Virus record (IMG/VR): IMGVR_UViG_3300010354_000431
Location: 1-29,103 of that record
Reading direction: 5' to 3' (one strand)
DNA: 29,103 bases
Source of the DNA: a virus
Shown here: piece after piece, positions 18,061-25,837 of the stretch
How positions within the stretch are numbered: the stretch's first letter is position 1
How the letters are laid out: each line of letters begins with the position of its first letter
Notes under the pieces: model-generated
What the model was told of the DNA's origin: nothing
Databases searched by the model: none
Seen by the model: only the letters and a program-made list of their open reading frames with translations
Translations under genes and position numbers: made by a program

Positions 18061-20511
18061 TCATACTACCAAGACAAATTGACCAAAATCGCCAATTCTT
18101 TTGTGATCTCTCATCGTAAACACTTGTTGTTTAGATCCAACATATTTAAATGAAACATGAATCCAAACTGTATTTGAGCCCTGATATTCCAATAATAGCT
18201 GATTGTATGGAATCACTTTCTGTATTTTTTGGATTGCTTCATAATGACCCTCACGATCAAAATTGGGAATAACGATATCTGCAGCACACCCTAGATAATG
18301 ATCTGAAGTTTTTGATGAACCTACGACATCTTCAGGACGTCTAAATCCAGAAGTGATTACCATGTTTGGATAAAGATTACGTATTGGTTCTAAACAATTT
18401 TCCGCTAAACCTTTCAAATTACATACTATTTCCTGTATACTAAGTCCTTGCTGTGCAATAATAGGTCTACTATTATTTTTAGTAAGAGCTGATAACGTGA
18501 AATTTTTAGAAAGTATAAAAGATGGTTCAAAAGTCTCTTTCATTGCTATTGCATCGCAGCTCTTATCAAGAGCAACAATCGAAGGAGGTGTCACTTCTTG
18601 TATTTCCTGTTGTGTTCCGCTGTCTATTTCTTCTTTCTTAATTGCACCGCTATCTATTTGTCTTTGTAAGTACGCAGTATAATCACCTTCTTCAGGAGTT
18701 TCGTACTGCCCCGCAGCAGATGTACTTCTCGTCACAACAGTTAATTTACCTAAATTCGGCATTTGAGCAGACACTTTACTTGCAGGAGCACTTAAGTTTG
18801 ATGATGAAGCAAATTTTGCTCCACTTGCTATTCTTACTAATCCTCCATCAGCTGACAATATTCCTCCTGCACGAATATCGACTGAACCAGAACCAGAAGC
18901 ATTTAAAGATCCGTTTGATTTAATATTGACAGTACCACCTTCGATAAAAATTGAATTAGCTTTAAGTTTAAATGATTCTGCGACAGAAGCGTTTAAACTT
19001 CCACTTACATTTAAGTTTGCATCATTATAGACGTTAATGTTGGTAGCACCATTTACATTTAAATTCATCGAGTTCTTAACTAAAATATTTTGTGCGCCGT
19101 CTACAGTTACGTTTAATGAACCATTAACTTGCACATAGCCATTTCTTTCAAAAATTTCATACCCATCGCCTACTATGCGATTAACGCGTGTTCCATTAGC
19201 ATCTATTTCGCTAAATGTACCGGACTTGTGATAAATATGAATTCTTTCGCTGTTTGGTGTATCGTCGAATTCCAGAACGTGTCCAGATTCAGTTTGCATT
19301 ACGTGATTGAATGGATATTGCGCATTATAAGGAATAGGTGATTGATCCCAAGTGCTTCCATTTGCAGTCGAAACATTTTTAAGTTGTGCTGCTTCTTTCT
19401 TATATACAATAGTCTTATTAATCTCTTCATGACGCGCGAGTCTATTTGTATCAGGTTCATTAAAATATAATGGATATTTTCTATTTGGATCTGCAAACCC
19501 AATAGTACTTGAAGAAGACTGTGTTGCCACATTATTCAAATCAGCATCATTTTGTATTTGCTCTGGCAATTCGCCTGCAGAATTTGGAACACCATTCTTT
19601 AAAAATAAATCTTTTTCTGAAGATCGGCGTTTTACAAGACCTGCTAATTCCACTCCTCCAGCTTTAGTCCATTGCAAAAATCCAGCAGCTGCATCTAAAT
19701 ATTTTCCAGAATTTAAATCTTTAAACATTGTCGATTTTGTTAAATTTCCTGCGCCAAGATTATATGTAAAAGAACAAAGCGCATCGAACATAGACTGTGT
19801 TATCAAAGCGCGCGTGTTGGATTTTACTGCAGGAACAAAATCTGTATTAAGATCATCGATTAAATACTTTTCAGCCTGTTCTACAGTGATTGTCATTCCA
19901 GGCTGAACTGGCACACCATTTATTCGTGTCGTTCCATAACCTATAGTCCAAACACCAACTGAGTCTTGATAGGACGTTAAGCGTAATCCCTCATATCTTT
20001 TAATAAGTGATACACATTCAGAACTTGGGGTAAACTCTATAGCTCTTTTTAATTTGTTTGTGTTTTCTAAAGTAACTTCAGTAGTGCTTGTAGTAACTGG
20101 ATTTCCAGAAGAATCTACAACTGCATTACCAGAACCATCTAATAAAACATTTGACTGCGTATTAGTCTCTTTTATTTCACTGTCTATCTTAATCTTTATA
20201 GTAGTATCATCTACTGTTAAATTTTCAGAAGAGCTCTGTGGAATTCCGCCTATAGATCCAAGTATTATAGGATATTGCTTGTCATCATCTTGAAACATTA
20301 CGATAACGCTAGTACCTTCAACTAATCCAAGAGGCGTAGTCCCTATTCCTGATAATGCAGCTGAAGTTATCGGCTGCATTGGAATAGCCCAAGGTAAATC
20401 GTGTGTAGGTAACTTTATAGTATCATGAGTATGCAAACCTATAACTCGTACTTTACATCTTCCAAGTTTTAAAGGATCATTGCGATTTTCTATAATTCCA
20501 ATGTATAACAT
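18061..20511 (-). CDS. 5: Baseplate hub and tail lysozyme gp5, with extra M15-like peptidase domain
   Basis: This is the central spike and cell-wall hydrolase, 816 aa (T4 gp5 is 575). Residues 1-90 form the N-terminal OB-fold. Residues about 155-307 are a GH24 lysozyme, with E174, D183 and T189 in the same spacing as T4 lysozyme E11/D20/T26, then TIGYGTT. Residues about 455-570 are the beta-helical needle (NVNGATNINVYNDANLNVSG and similar). The C-terminal part, about 685-800, resembles a peptidase M15 (VanY/DD-carboxypeptidase-like) domain: TSGFRRPE, H738 in SDHYLG, D745 in CAADIV and H785 in WIHVS would be the zinc ligands. T4 gp5 lacks this last domain. Neighbours are gp25 and the gp27-like hub. 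Confidence 0.93.
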   Translation of the reverse strand: MLYIGIIENRNDPLKLGRCKVRVIGLHTHDTIKLPTHDLPWAIPMQPITSAALSGIGTTPLGLVEGTSVIVMFQDDDKQYPIILGSIGGIPQSSSENLTVDDTTIKIKIDSEIKETNTQSNVLLDGSGNAVVDSSGNPVTTSTTEVTLENTNKLKRAIEFTPSSECVSLIKRYEGLRLTSYQDSVGVWTIGYGTTRINGVPVQPGMTITVEQAEKYLIDDLNTDFVPAVKSNTRALITQSMFDALCSFTYNLGAGNLTKSTMFKDLNSGKYLDAAAGFLQWTKAGGVELAGLVKRRSSEKDLFLKNGVPNSAGELPEQIQNDADLNNVATQSSSSTIGFADPNRKYPLYFNEPDTNRLARHEEINKTIVYKKEAAQLKNVSTANGSTWDQSPIPYNAQYPFNHVMQTESGHVLEFDDTPNSERIHIYHKSGTFSEIDANGTRVNRIVGDGYEIFERNGYVQVNGSLNVTVDGAQNILVKNSMNLNVNGATNINVYNDANLNVSGSLNASVAESFKLKANSIFIEGGTVNIKSNGSLNASGSGSVDIRAGGILSADGGLVRIASGAKFASSSNLSAPASKVSAQMPNLGKLTVVTRSTSAAGQYETPEEGDYTAYLQRQIDSGAIKKEEIDSGTQQEIQEVTPPSIVALDKSCDAIAMKETFEPSFILSKNFTLSALTKNNSRPIIAQQGLSIQEIVCNLKGLAENCLEPIRNLYPNMVITSGFRRPEDVVGSSKTSDHYLGCAADIVIPNFDREGHYEAIQKIQKVIPYNQLLLEYQGSNTVWIHVSFKYVGSKQQVFTMRDHKRIGDFGQFVLVV

Positions 20512-20512
20512 A

Positions 20513-21796
20513 TTATTCCATTACCGATTCTTTAGAAAGCTCCATAATACACGTATGATTTTCTCTTGAAATAACGTGATTAATAGCAGTTACTATAAAA
20601 TTGCCCGAATATGCTGAATCAATAAAACCAGAAGCTCTATCAGTATTAGCTTGATCTGTTTGAGTTATAACAGTTGGTTTTGGAACTTCTACATAGACTT
20701 TTTGTCCAACCGTATAATCAGTTCTACCAAAAACATTTATCTCAATAATACATGATCTTATTAAATTGATTTTCGAATTTCTTTCTTGTTGTATTGTAAC
20801 TGTACTCGTATCTGCGTATCCATCATGACTAGCATAGTGCTTCACTTCATTAAACACACGATTAATAGAAGCTATTGGCTTCATATCAGTATAAAGTGGT
20901 AATTTGTTTAAGTGAGCACTACTTGAAAATTTCGACAGCGCATCGTAGTCTTTCGCCATGTACTTCTTTTTCACAAAATCGTATGAGTATAATCTAGAAG
21001 AATAAGCACCGCTATTTGTAAATTTTAAAGCATCAAATGGTACTCTAACTTTAAATTCTAATATTCTCTGATAATCTCTTTCAATATTTCTAATAGAAGT
21101 ATTTACATAGGTGTCTCTCGTATAATTATCTTTTATAAACTTTTGATATGTTTCTTGAGTATAAAGACTTTCAAGACTTTTGAAATTAAAACCAGATCTA
21201 TTTTCAAAAAACAAGTATGATGCGTTTCCGTCTTTGCTAATAGCACTGTTAGCTAAAAAATTCATGTTCTTAACTGGCGACCAATAGTTAGAAATGTATT
21301 TTATAGAATTTTTAGTGGGTTCAATGTTGTATTTCTTTGTACTGTTAAGGCCATCAGATCCCAAAATCTGTTTTGCTATATCAGCAATATTTCCTTTATA
21401 AGGTTTAGAATGTCGAGTATTTAAGTCATAAAGTGCTTCATAGGAAATACAATTCAATGTGTATGCTACATTTCTGTCAGTAAGAAGTTGTCTATCACTT
21501 ATCTTATAGATGTAGTATTTGCCTTTAAAAAAAGTATTTTCTTTTTCAAAGCTTGGTGTTGCGATTTCTAAATTTAATACTTCTTCTCCGCGTAACGGTA
21601 GAGCATTGATAAAGTCTTGAGATTCTCTTACTGTAATAGATAAAGAAGTAAATGACGAAAACATATCTTCATATATCTCAATTCCAATCAACTGATTGGT
21701 GATGTCAACTCTATATTGCGCAGACGACACTATTTCCAAGCGACGAATATTTACATCACCTGCAAATCTTATACTCTCAGTTGGAGAAATACTCAT
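20513..21796 (-). CDS. 27: Baseplate hub protein, gp27-like
   Basis: This 427-aa protein (T4 gp27 is 391 aa) begins with RFAGDVNIRRLEIVSSAQYR and continues with IGIEIYEDMFSSFTSLSITV, the pattern seen in T4-like baseplate hub proteins. The middle contains YISNYWSPVKNMNFLANSAI and SYLFFENRSGFNF; the C-terminal domain has GQKVYVEVPKP and IVTAINHVISRENHTCIMEL, the usual hub beta-barrel finish. gp27 trimers bind gp5 and form the adaptor between the spike and the tube. It lies 1 base upstream of gp5, the expected functional partner, and overlaps gp53 by 4 bases (ATGA). Naming rests on motif pattern, length and the adjoining gp5. Confidence 0.82.
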   Translation of the reverse strand: MSISPTESIRFAGDVNIRRLEIVSSAQYRVDITNQLIGIEIYEDMFSSFTSLSITVRESQDFINALPLRGEEVLNLEIATPSFEKENTFFKGKYYIYKISDRQLLTDRNVAYTLNCISYEALYDLNTRHSKPYKGNIADIAKQILGSDGLNSTKKYNIEPTKNSIKYISNYWSPVKNMNFLANSAISKDGNASYLFFENRSGFNFKSLESLYTQETYQKFIKDNYTRDTYVNTSIRNIERDYQRILEFKVRVPFDALKFTNSGAYSSRLYSYDFVKKKYMAKDYDALSKFSSSAHLNKLPLYTDMKPIASINRVFNEVKHYASHDGYADTSTVTIQQERNSKINLIRSCIIEINVFGRTDYTVGQKVYVEVPKPTVITQTDQANTDRASGFIDSAYSGNFIVTAINHVISRENHTCIMELSKESVME

Positions 21797-22521
21797 ATAA
21801 TATCTTTAAATTCTTTTACTAATTGTTCTACTAATGCAGGGTCAACAATTTTAATTCTACGTTTAGACTCATTTAAAGCAAACTCATAATCATAATTCGT
21901 AGTAATCGTATACTGAGCTGGAACAGTGCATGACACTACTTCAGCAAATGTGTTTTCACCTAAAATTGTTACAGTCTCATTAGGTTGAAATTTGCCGTGT
22001 CTCAAAGAAACTTCTATCTGCACAGTAATACTATTTGAAGCAACAAGAATATTATCAATTCTGGCTTGATATTCATTGACCACACTTTCTAATACTTTCC
22101 CTTCAGCCATCATCCCGATTCCGCCGCCTTCTAATTCAGAATCACGAAGAGTGATTATATTAATTCCTTCTTTGATAATTCCATTTACTTTATAATCATG
22201 AACATGATATTTCTTATCGCCGTATTTTTTGTCTATGTGAGTATCTAATTCTAACTGAGTCAACGGAAAGTCATTAATATAATCATAACGTTGATTAACT
22301 AACATAATAACCCAATGGTAATACGGAGTACCATATATTTTTTCTGATATGATTTCTGGTGTTTCACCTTCACCTATATCGTAATAATCATACACTAATA
22401 TATTTTCAAGAATCTGTTTGCGCAATCTTACATTTCGTGTGATGTCAGTAACGATTTTATAATCTACACCATTTGGTAGATCGAAATCGTATACTATTTT
22501 TGGAAAGTTTGAAAAATACAT
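21793..22521 (-). CDS. 53: Baseplate wedge subunit gp53
   Basis: The N-terminal half shows PKIVYDFDLPNG, DITRNVRLRKQILENILVYD, then GETPEIISEKIYGTPYYHWV, IMLVNQRYDYINDFPL. The 'PE-x-IxxxIYG-x-P-x-YHWVIML-x-N' block is diagnostic of gp53 (compare the 'IYGNPQLYWVLLMCND' of T4). gp53 clamps gp6 dimers with gp25 in the inner wedge. The protein is 242 aa against 196 in T4; the extra length is in a C-terminal beta region. It overlaps the gp27-like gene by 4 bases and gp48 by 1 base. Confidence 0.92.
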   Translation of the reverse strand: MYFSNFPKIVYDFDLPNGVDYKIVTDITRNVRLRKQILENILVYDYYDIGEGETPEIISEKIYGTPYYHWVIMLVNQRYDYINDFPLTQLELDTHIDKKYGDKKYHVHDYKVNGIIKEGINIITLRDSELEGGGIGMMAEGKVLESVVNEYQARIDNILVASNSITVQIEVSLRHGKFQPNETVTILGENTFAEVVSCTVPAQYTITTNYDYEFALNESKRRIKIVDPALVEQLVKEFKDII

Positions 22522-23693
22522 TATAGACCTTCCGCAATAAGTTCTTTAGTGAGAATCGTAAGTTCTTTAAATGTCATCGATACATTTATCTGTGTAGGAC
22601 GACCTTCTTTGAAAGTTGAAAAATTACCATTAGGTGTATAATTAACATTTAATTCAGTTAAAACACAAGAAGTATGTCGATGAATATTTAGATTTTCTTC
22701 GCCATTATGGTAATATTCTAGATCAAATTCAGATGGATATAAAAACAAGAAATTATTGGTGTCCTTATACTCAGGATGCATGTGGTATTTAAATGCTTTT
22801 ATAATATCATTGACATTGTTGGATTCTTCTGCACTTCGTGGAGCAAATTGGTATTCCATAGTGAATGTACGAAAATCTACACCCTTAAATATTTGTTCTT
22901 TCATAGGATTAGGTGCAAGACCTGTAAGAGCTGACATAGCACCGGCATTTGGTCCACGCGTTAAAGCTACATTTGCTACTATTGACGATATACCTTTTGC
23001 TCCCTGCACAAATGCTGCTTGAGCTGCAGAAATATTTGGATTTTTATTAACCAGTGCGTCAGTAGCAGATGATAATGCTCGTCCAATTGTTTCGCCACCC
23101 TGCAATAAAGCTTGAAGACCAAATGTTTCTTCATCAGCCCAACCTGCTCCATATCTGATTGTCAGTTGATTTGGTACGTGAAGAGCTATCACAGCCTTTA
23201 ATCTTTTTTGAGGACGAGAAAATACTGAATTCTTAGTATTTGCTGCAACTGATGCAGCTCCAGCAAGTCCAGCCATAGCTCCTAAAATTGCTCCTTTTGT
23301 TCCACTCCCAGCAGAACCTACAGTTTGAGTTATAAGTCCTGTGACTCCAGCAGTTTCTGCCATTTGAGCTGCAACTACAGCTTTCTCTGAATAATCTCTA
23401 CCAGCCAACTGTTTTTTAATTCTCTGAGAAATATCTACGTCAACAAATTCATTCATGCGGTTAGTGTTATCAGGATTTTCAATCATTTTAGAGTCGTTGT
23501 TCACGTTGATGTAAAATACGACATAATTGCCTCCGTATGCATGTTGCGTTCCAGTGGGATCATTAATAGTGCTCAATCCAATCAAATCTGATGGATATTG
23601 ATAATTATCTACTGTGTACTTTTGCTCGTTTATGAAACGCTTTATTTTGTACTTAGATTCTGGAACGGCTGACAGAGAATATGGTGAAGCCAT
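22521..23693 (-). CDS. 48: Baseplate tail tube cap gp48
   Basis: This 390-aa protein (T4 gp48 is 364 aa) is the first gene of the leftward operon. The C-terminal half (FRTFTMEYQFAPRSAEESNN ... ILKAF-like helix ... NIHRHTSCVLTELNVNYTPN ... INVSMTFKELTILT) has the tube-protein-like pattern of gp48. A segment before it reads VIALHVPNQLTIRYGAGW. A Gly/Ala-rich hydrophobic stretch lies at about residues 112-150. gp48 caps the baseplate hub and, with gp54, starts tube polymerisation. gp54 is the main alternative, but the plus-strand 224-aa protein fits that role better. The start follows AATAAATA at 36-37 bases. Confidence 0.82.
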   Translation of the reverse strand: MASPYSLSAVPESKYKIKRFINEQKYTVDNYQYPSDLIGLSTINDPTGTQHAYGGNYVVFYINVNNDSKMIENPDNTNRMNEFVDVDISQRIKKQLAGRDYSEKAVVAAQMAETAGVTGLITQTVGSAGSGTKGAILGAMAGLAGAASVAANTKNSVFSRPQKRLKAVIALHVPNQLTIRYGAGWADEETFGLQALLQGGETIGRALSSATDALVNKNPNISAAQAAFVQGAKGISSIVANVALTRGPNAGAMSALTGLAPNPMKEQIFKGVDFRTFTMEYQFAPRSAEESNNVNDIIKAFKYHMHPEYKDTNNFLFLYPSEFDLEYYHNGEENLNIHRHTSCVLTELNVNYTPNGNFSTFKEGRPTQINVSMTFKELTILTKELIAEGL

Positions 23694-23702
23694 GTAAGTT
23701 CC

Positions 23703-23710
23703 TATAAATA
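23703..23710 (+). promoter_or_regulatory. Late promoter TATAAATA for the rightward operon
   Basis: This is a perfect match to the T4 late promoter -10 element, which in T4 is recognised by the gp55 sigma factor with the gp45 clamp. It lies 28 bases before the gp4 ATG, so transcription would start near 23716. It is in the only divergent gap of the window. Confidence 0.7.
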
Positions 23711-23714
23711 GTTA

Positions 23715-23726
23715 ATAGTATACTAT
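23715..23726. promoter_or_regulatory. 12-bp perfect palindrome between facing late promoters
   Basis: ATAGTATACTAT is self-complementary and lies midway between TATAAATA (23703-23710) and the opposite-strand AATAAATA (23730-23737). Predicted start sites of both transcripts fall inside it. It could be an operator, a start-site element or chance. Confidence 0.5.
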
Positions 23727-23729
23727 ACT

Positions 23730-23737
23730 TATTTATT
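23730..23737 (-). promoter_or_regulatory. Late promoter AATAAATA for the leftward baseplate operon
   Basis: One base from the T4 late consensus, on the minus strand, ending 36 bases before the gp48 ATG. A start site near 23724 would give a leader of about 30 bases. The position at the head of a roughly 23-kb minus-strand late block supports the call. Confidence 0.55.
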
Positions 23738-23738
23738 C

Positions 23739-24176
23739 ATGTTTCACAAACGAAAATTCAAACCGACAAATCCTCAAAAATACATAGGAGATTATACAAA
23801 CATCATAATGAGATCGAGTTGGGAAACTAAATTCGCTATATGGTGTGATAATAATCCTTCTGTATTAAAGTGGAGTTCAGAAGAGACAATAGTACCCTAT
23901 ATCTCTCCAATTGACAATAGGGCACATAGATATTTTATAGATTTTAAGATACAAGTAAGAAAAAACGATGGAAGTTTAAAGACATATTTAGTGGAAATTA
24001 AACCCGATTCACAAACGAGACCTCCTCAAGCTCCTTCTCGAAAGACAAGAAAGTTCATTCAAGAAGTCATGACTTGGGGCGTAAATGAAGCAAAATGGAA
24101 AGCTGCTTCTAATTATGCAAAAGATAGAGGATGGGAGTTTTTAATTTTAACTGAAAATCACTTAGGAATCAAATGA
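23739..24176 (+). CDS. 4: Head completion nuclease gp4 (gp50)
   Basis: This 145-aa protein (T4 gp4 is 150 aa) carries a TnsA-like PD-(D/E)xK pattern: E29 in SSWETKFAIWCD, D68 in RYFIDFKI and E86-I-K88 in YLVEIKPD, followed by QTRPPQAP. The N-terminus FKPTNPQKYIGDY is typical of the family. In T4, gp4 is needed to finish the head so that tails can join. It is the first gene of the rightward operon. No SD sequence precedes the ATG, although the predicted leader of about 20 bases is present; the conserved N-terminal motif supports this start. It overlaps the next gene by 4 bases (ATGA). Confidence 0.92.
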   Translation: MFHKRKFKPTNPQKYIGDYTNIIMRSSWETKFAIWCDNNPSVLKWSSEETIVPYISPIDNRAHRYFIDFKIQVRKNDGSLKTYLVEIKPDSQTRPPQAPSRKTRKFIQEVMTWGVNEAKWKAASNYAKDRGWEFLILTENHLGIK

Positions 24177-24748
24177 CAAGTATGTTAAATGTGTTCGAAA
24201 AACACAAATACGATCCTTCTATAGTTACAAAGTCTAGAACATGGTTTAGACAGCAAGCTCTATTGCTTCGTAAAGAAGGAATTAGAGCTAATAATATGTA
24301 TCAGCATTCTGGAACAAACGTAGGATACGTAAAACCCGGAAATATGTACATGTTCTTTTATGATCCTAAAACTAAAGATAAGCTTCCTCATTATGACAGA
24401 TTCCCATTAGTTTTCCCCTTTGCAAGAACTACTGAAGGGTTTATGGGTTTAAATCTTCATTATTTATCTTATCGGTTTAGAATAGTTCTTTTAGACAATT
24501 TATTGCATTTTAAAAATACAAAAGGATTAGATGAAAACACCAGATTGAAAATGTCTTGGAGTTTACTAAAAGGAATTTCAAAGCATCGGCTAGTAGAACA
24601 TTGTGTAAAAAGCTATTTAAACGAACATCTTATGACACAACTAAAAATAATAACACCTATAGATTGGACTACAGCTTTAATGATGCCAGTTGAAAGCTTT
24701 GCAAAAGCAACTCCTACACAAGTATGGAAAAATACTGGAGGATTTTAA
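24173..24748 (+). CDS. Conserved T4-like phage protein of unknown function (191 aa)
   Basis: I recognise the motif set (MYMFFYDPKTKDKLPHYDRF, PLVFPF, GFMGLNLHYLSYRFR) as a conserved protein of T4-superfamily phages, but cannot assign a function. There are few Cys and no visible catalytic motif. The C-terminal half is helical, with KMSWSLLKGISKHRLVEHCV. It is coupled to gp4 through ATGA and to the tube gene through TAATG. In T4, gene 2 (DNA-end protector) lies next to gene 4, so a head-completion or DNA-end role is possible by position only. The protein is shorter than T4 gp2 (274 aa). Confidence 0.6.
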   Translation: MTSMLNVFEKHKYDPSIVTKSRTWFRQQALLLRKEGIRANNMYQHSGTNVGYVKPGNMYMFFYDPKTKDKLPHYDRFPLVFPFARTTEGFMGLNLHYLSYRFRIVLLDNLLHFKNTKGLDENTRLKMSWSLLKGISKHRLVEHCVKSYLNEHLMTQLKIITPIDWTTALMMPVESFAKATPTQVWKNTGGF

Positions 24749-25422
24749 TGCCTAACACTTTACAAGATTTCATAGAAACAATAAAAACAAGAGGTACTGC
24801 TAGATTAAATCGATTCACAGTTCAGATTACAAATCCTGCTACTATCGATGTTAAAGATCAAATTTTAGTAGAATTATATTGTGAACAAGCAATTTTGCCA
24901 AGTATAAGTTTTGCTTCTCAACCAGTCAGAACATATGGTGAACAACGTGAAGTTGTATATGATAGAACATTTGAAACCTTATCTCTGACATTTATTTTAG
25001 ATACACAGTTTATAATTAAAGAATATTTTGATAGTTGGATGAATAAGATAATTGATCCTGGAACTAGACTTTCAGGATATTATGAAGAATATGTTCGAAA
25101 TATGAAAATTATAACTCAAGACACTAATAATAATAATACATATGAAACTCAAATATACGAAGCATATCCAAAAACAGTTGGTGCTATAAACTTAGATCAT
25201 AATTCGAAAGATATCGCCAAATTACAAGTAACATTCAATTATAAGTATCATACGAATAAGAGATATAATACTCTATCTAATAATACTTCAATACCAAGAT
25301 TATACTATAATGATTTTACACAATTCCAACAAATTGTTAATAGCGCATTGGCAACTAATCAAATTGAACGTCAAGGTCAAATAACTGGACGTGGAATTCC
25401 TTCCGAATATATAAATGGTTGA
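24748..25422 (+). CDS. Tail tube family protein, likely tube initiator gp54 or gp19
   Basis: Reading from ATG 24748 gives 224 aa. A longer in-frame start at 24724 exists, but GGAGG lies 7 bases before 24748 and the ATG overlaps the previous stop (TAATG). The protein has the tube-fold pattern: RLNRFTVQI near the N-terminus, REVVYDRTFETLSLTF in the middle and YEAYPKTVGAINLDHNSKDI followed by LQVTFNYKY, which aligns with 'GLWPTNVGELQLDWDSNNEI...FEVTLALDY' of T4 gp19. T4 gp19 is 163 aa and gp54 is 320 aa, so length does not decide. Being among baseplate genes favours gp54, the protein that starts the tube on gp48. Confidence 0.75.
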   Translation: MPNTLQDFIETIKTRGTARLNRFTVQITNPATIDVKDQILVELYCEQAILPSISFASQPVRTYGEQREVVYDRTFETLSLTFILDTQFIIKEYFDSWMNKIIDPGTRLSGYYEEYVRNMKIITQDTNNNNTYETQIYEAYPKTVGAINLDHNSKDIAKLQVTFNYKYHTNKRYNTLSNNTSIPRLYYNDFTQFQQIVNSALATNQIERQGQITGRGIPSEYING

Positions 25423-25427
25423 TTTTT

Positions 25428-25835
25428 ATGAATATTGATGATAAGTTAAGTGAAATTTTTAGTACAGCTCCAATTGAAAAACAAGAAACATTACCTGCAT
25501 CTATTGAAGAAGTGTCCTCAAATAAAGACTTAGAAACAGACTTCGAAGTATCACGTAGTAATTTACATTTGTTATTAAGTCAAGGACAAGATGCTTTATA
25601 TCATGCTTTAGAAGTTGCAAAACAAAGTGAACATCCTAGAGCTTTTGAAGTAGTAGGAGGTTTAGTAAAACACTTATCAGATGTAAATGCTCAATTAATA
25701 CATCTGCATAAACAAAAACAAATGGTAGAAGCTCCATCTAAAAAAGAAGCTTCTGTTACAAATAACAATGCTATTTTCGTGGGTAGTACTAGTGAACTTA
25801 GCAAAATGCTTAATGATTTGAGAAAAGGAAAATAA
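25428..25835 (+). CDS. 16: Small terminase subunit gp16
   Basis: The reading frame could also start at TTG 25419 (three residues longer, overlapping the previous stop); I prefer ATG 25428, giving 135 aa. The core matches T4-like gp16: a DFEVSRSNLHLLLSQGQDAL helix, ALEVAKQSEHPRAFEVVGGL, then KHLSDVNAQLIHLHKQKQ, and a C-terminal NNNAIFVGSTSELSKMLNDL. In T4 gp16 forms oligomeric rings that recognise packaging DNA and stimulate the large terminase gp17. In T4, gene 16 overlaps gene 17; here it is flanked by tube and baseplate genes instead and gp17 is not in the window. Confidence 0.9.
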   Translation: MNIDDKLSEIFSTAPIEKQETLPASIEEVSSNKDLETDFEVSRSNLHLLLSQGQDALYHALEVAKQSEHPRAFEVVGGLVKHLSDVNAQLIHLHKQKQMVEAPSKKEASVTNNNAIFVGSTSELSKMLNDLRKGK

Positions 25836-25837
25836 AC

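Noticed and set aside
24724-24750. Longer start (24724) for the tube-family gene
   Set aside because: GGAGG lies 7 bases before ATG 24748, that ATG overlaps the previous stop in the TAATG form seen elsewhere here, and the longer start has no SD.
25410-25417. TATAAATG on the plus strand before gp16, as a late promoter variant
   Set aside because: It lies within the end of the tube gene and only about 10 bases before the gp16 ATG, leaving no room for a leader. The match is imperfect.
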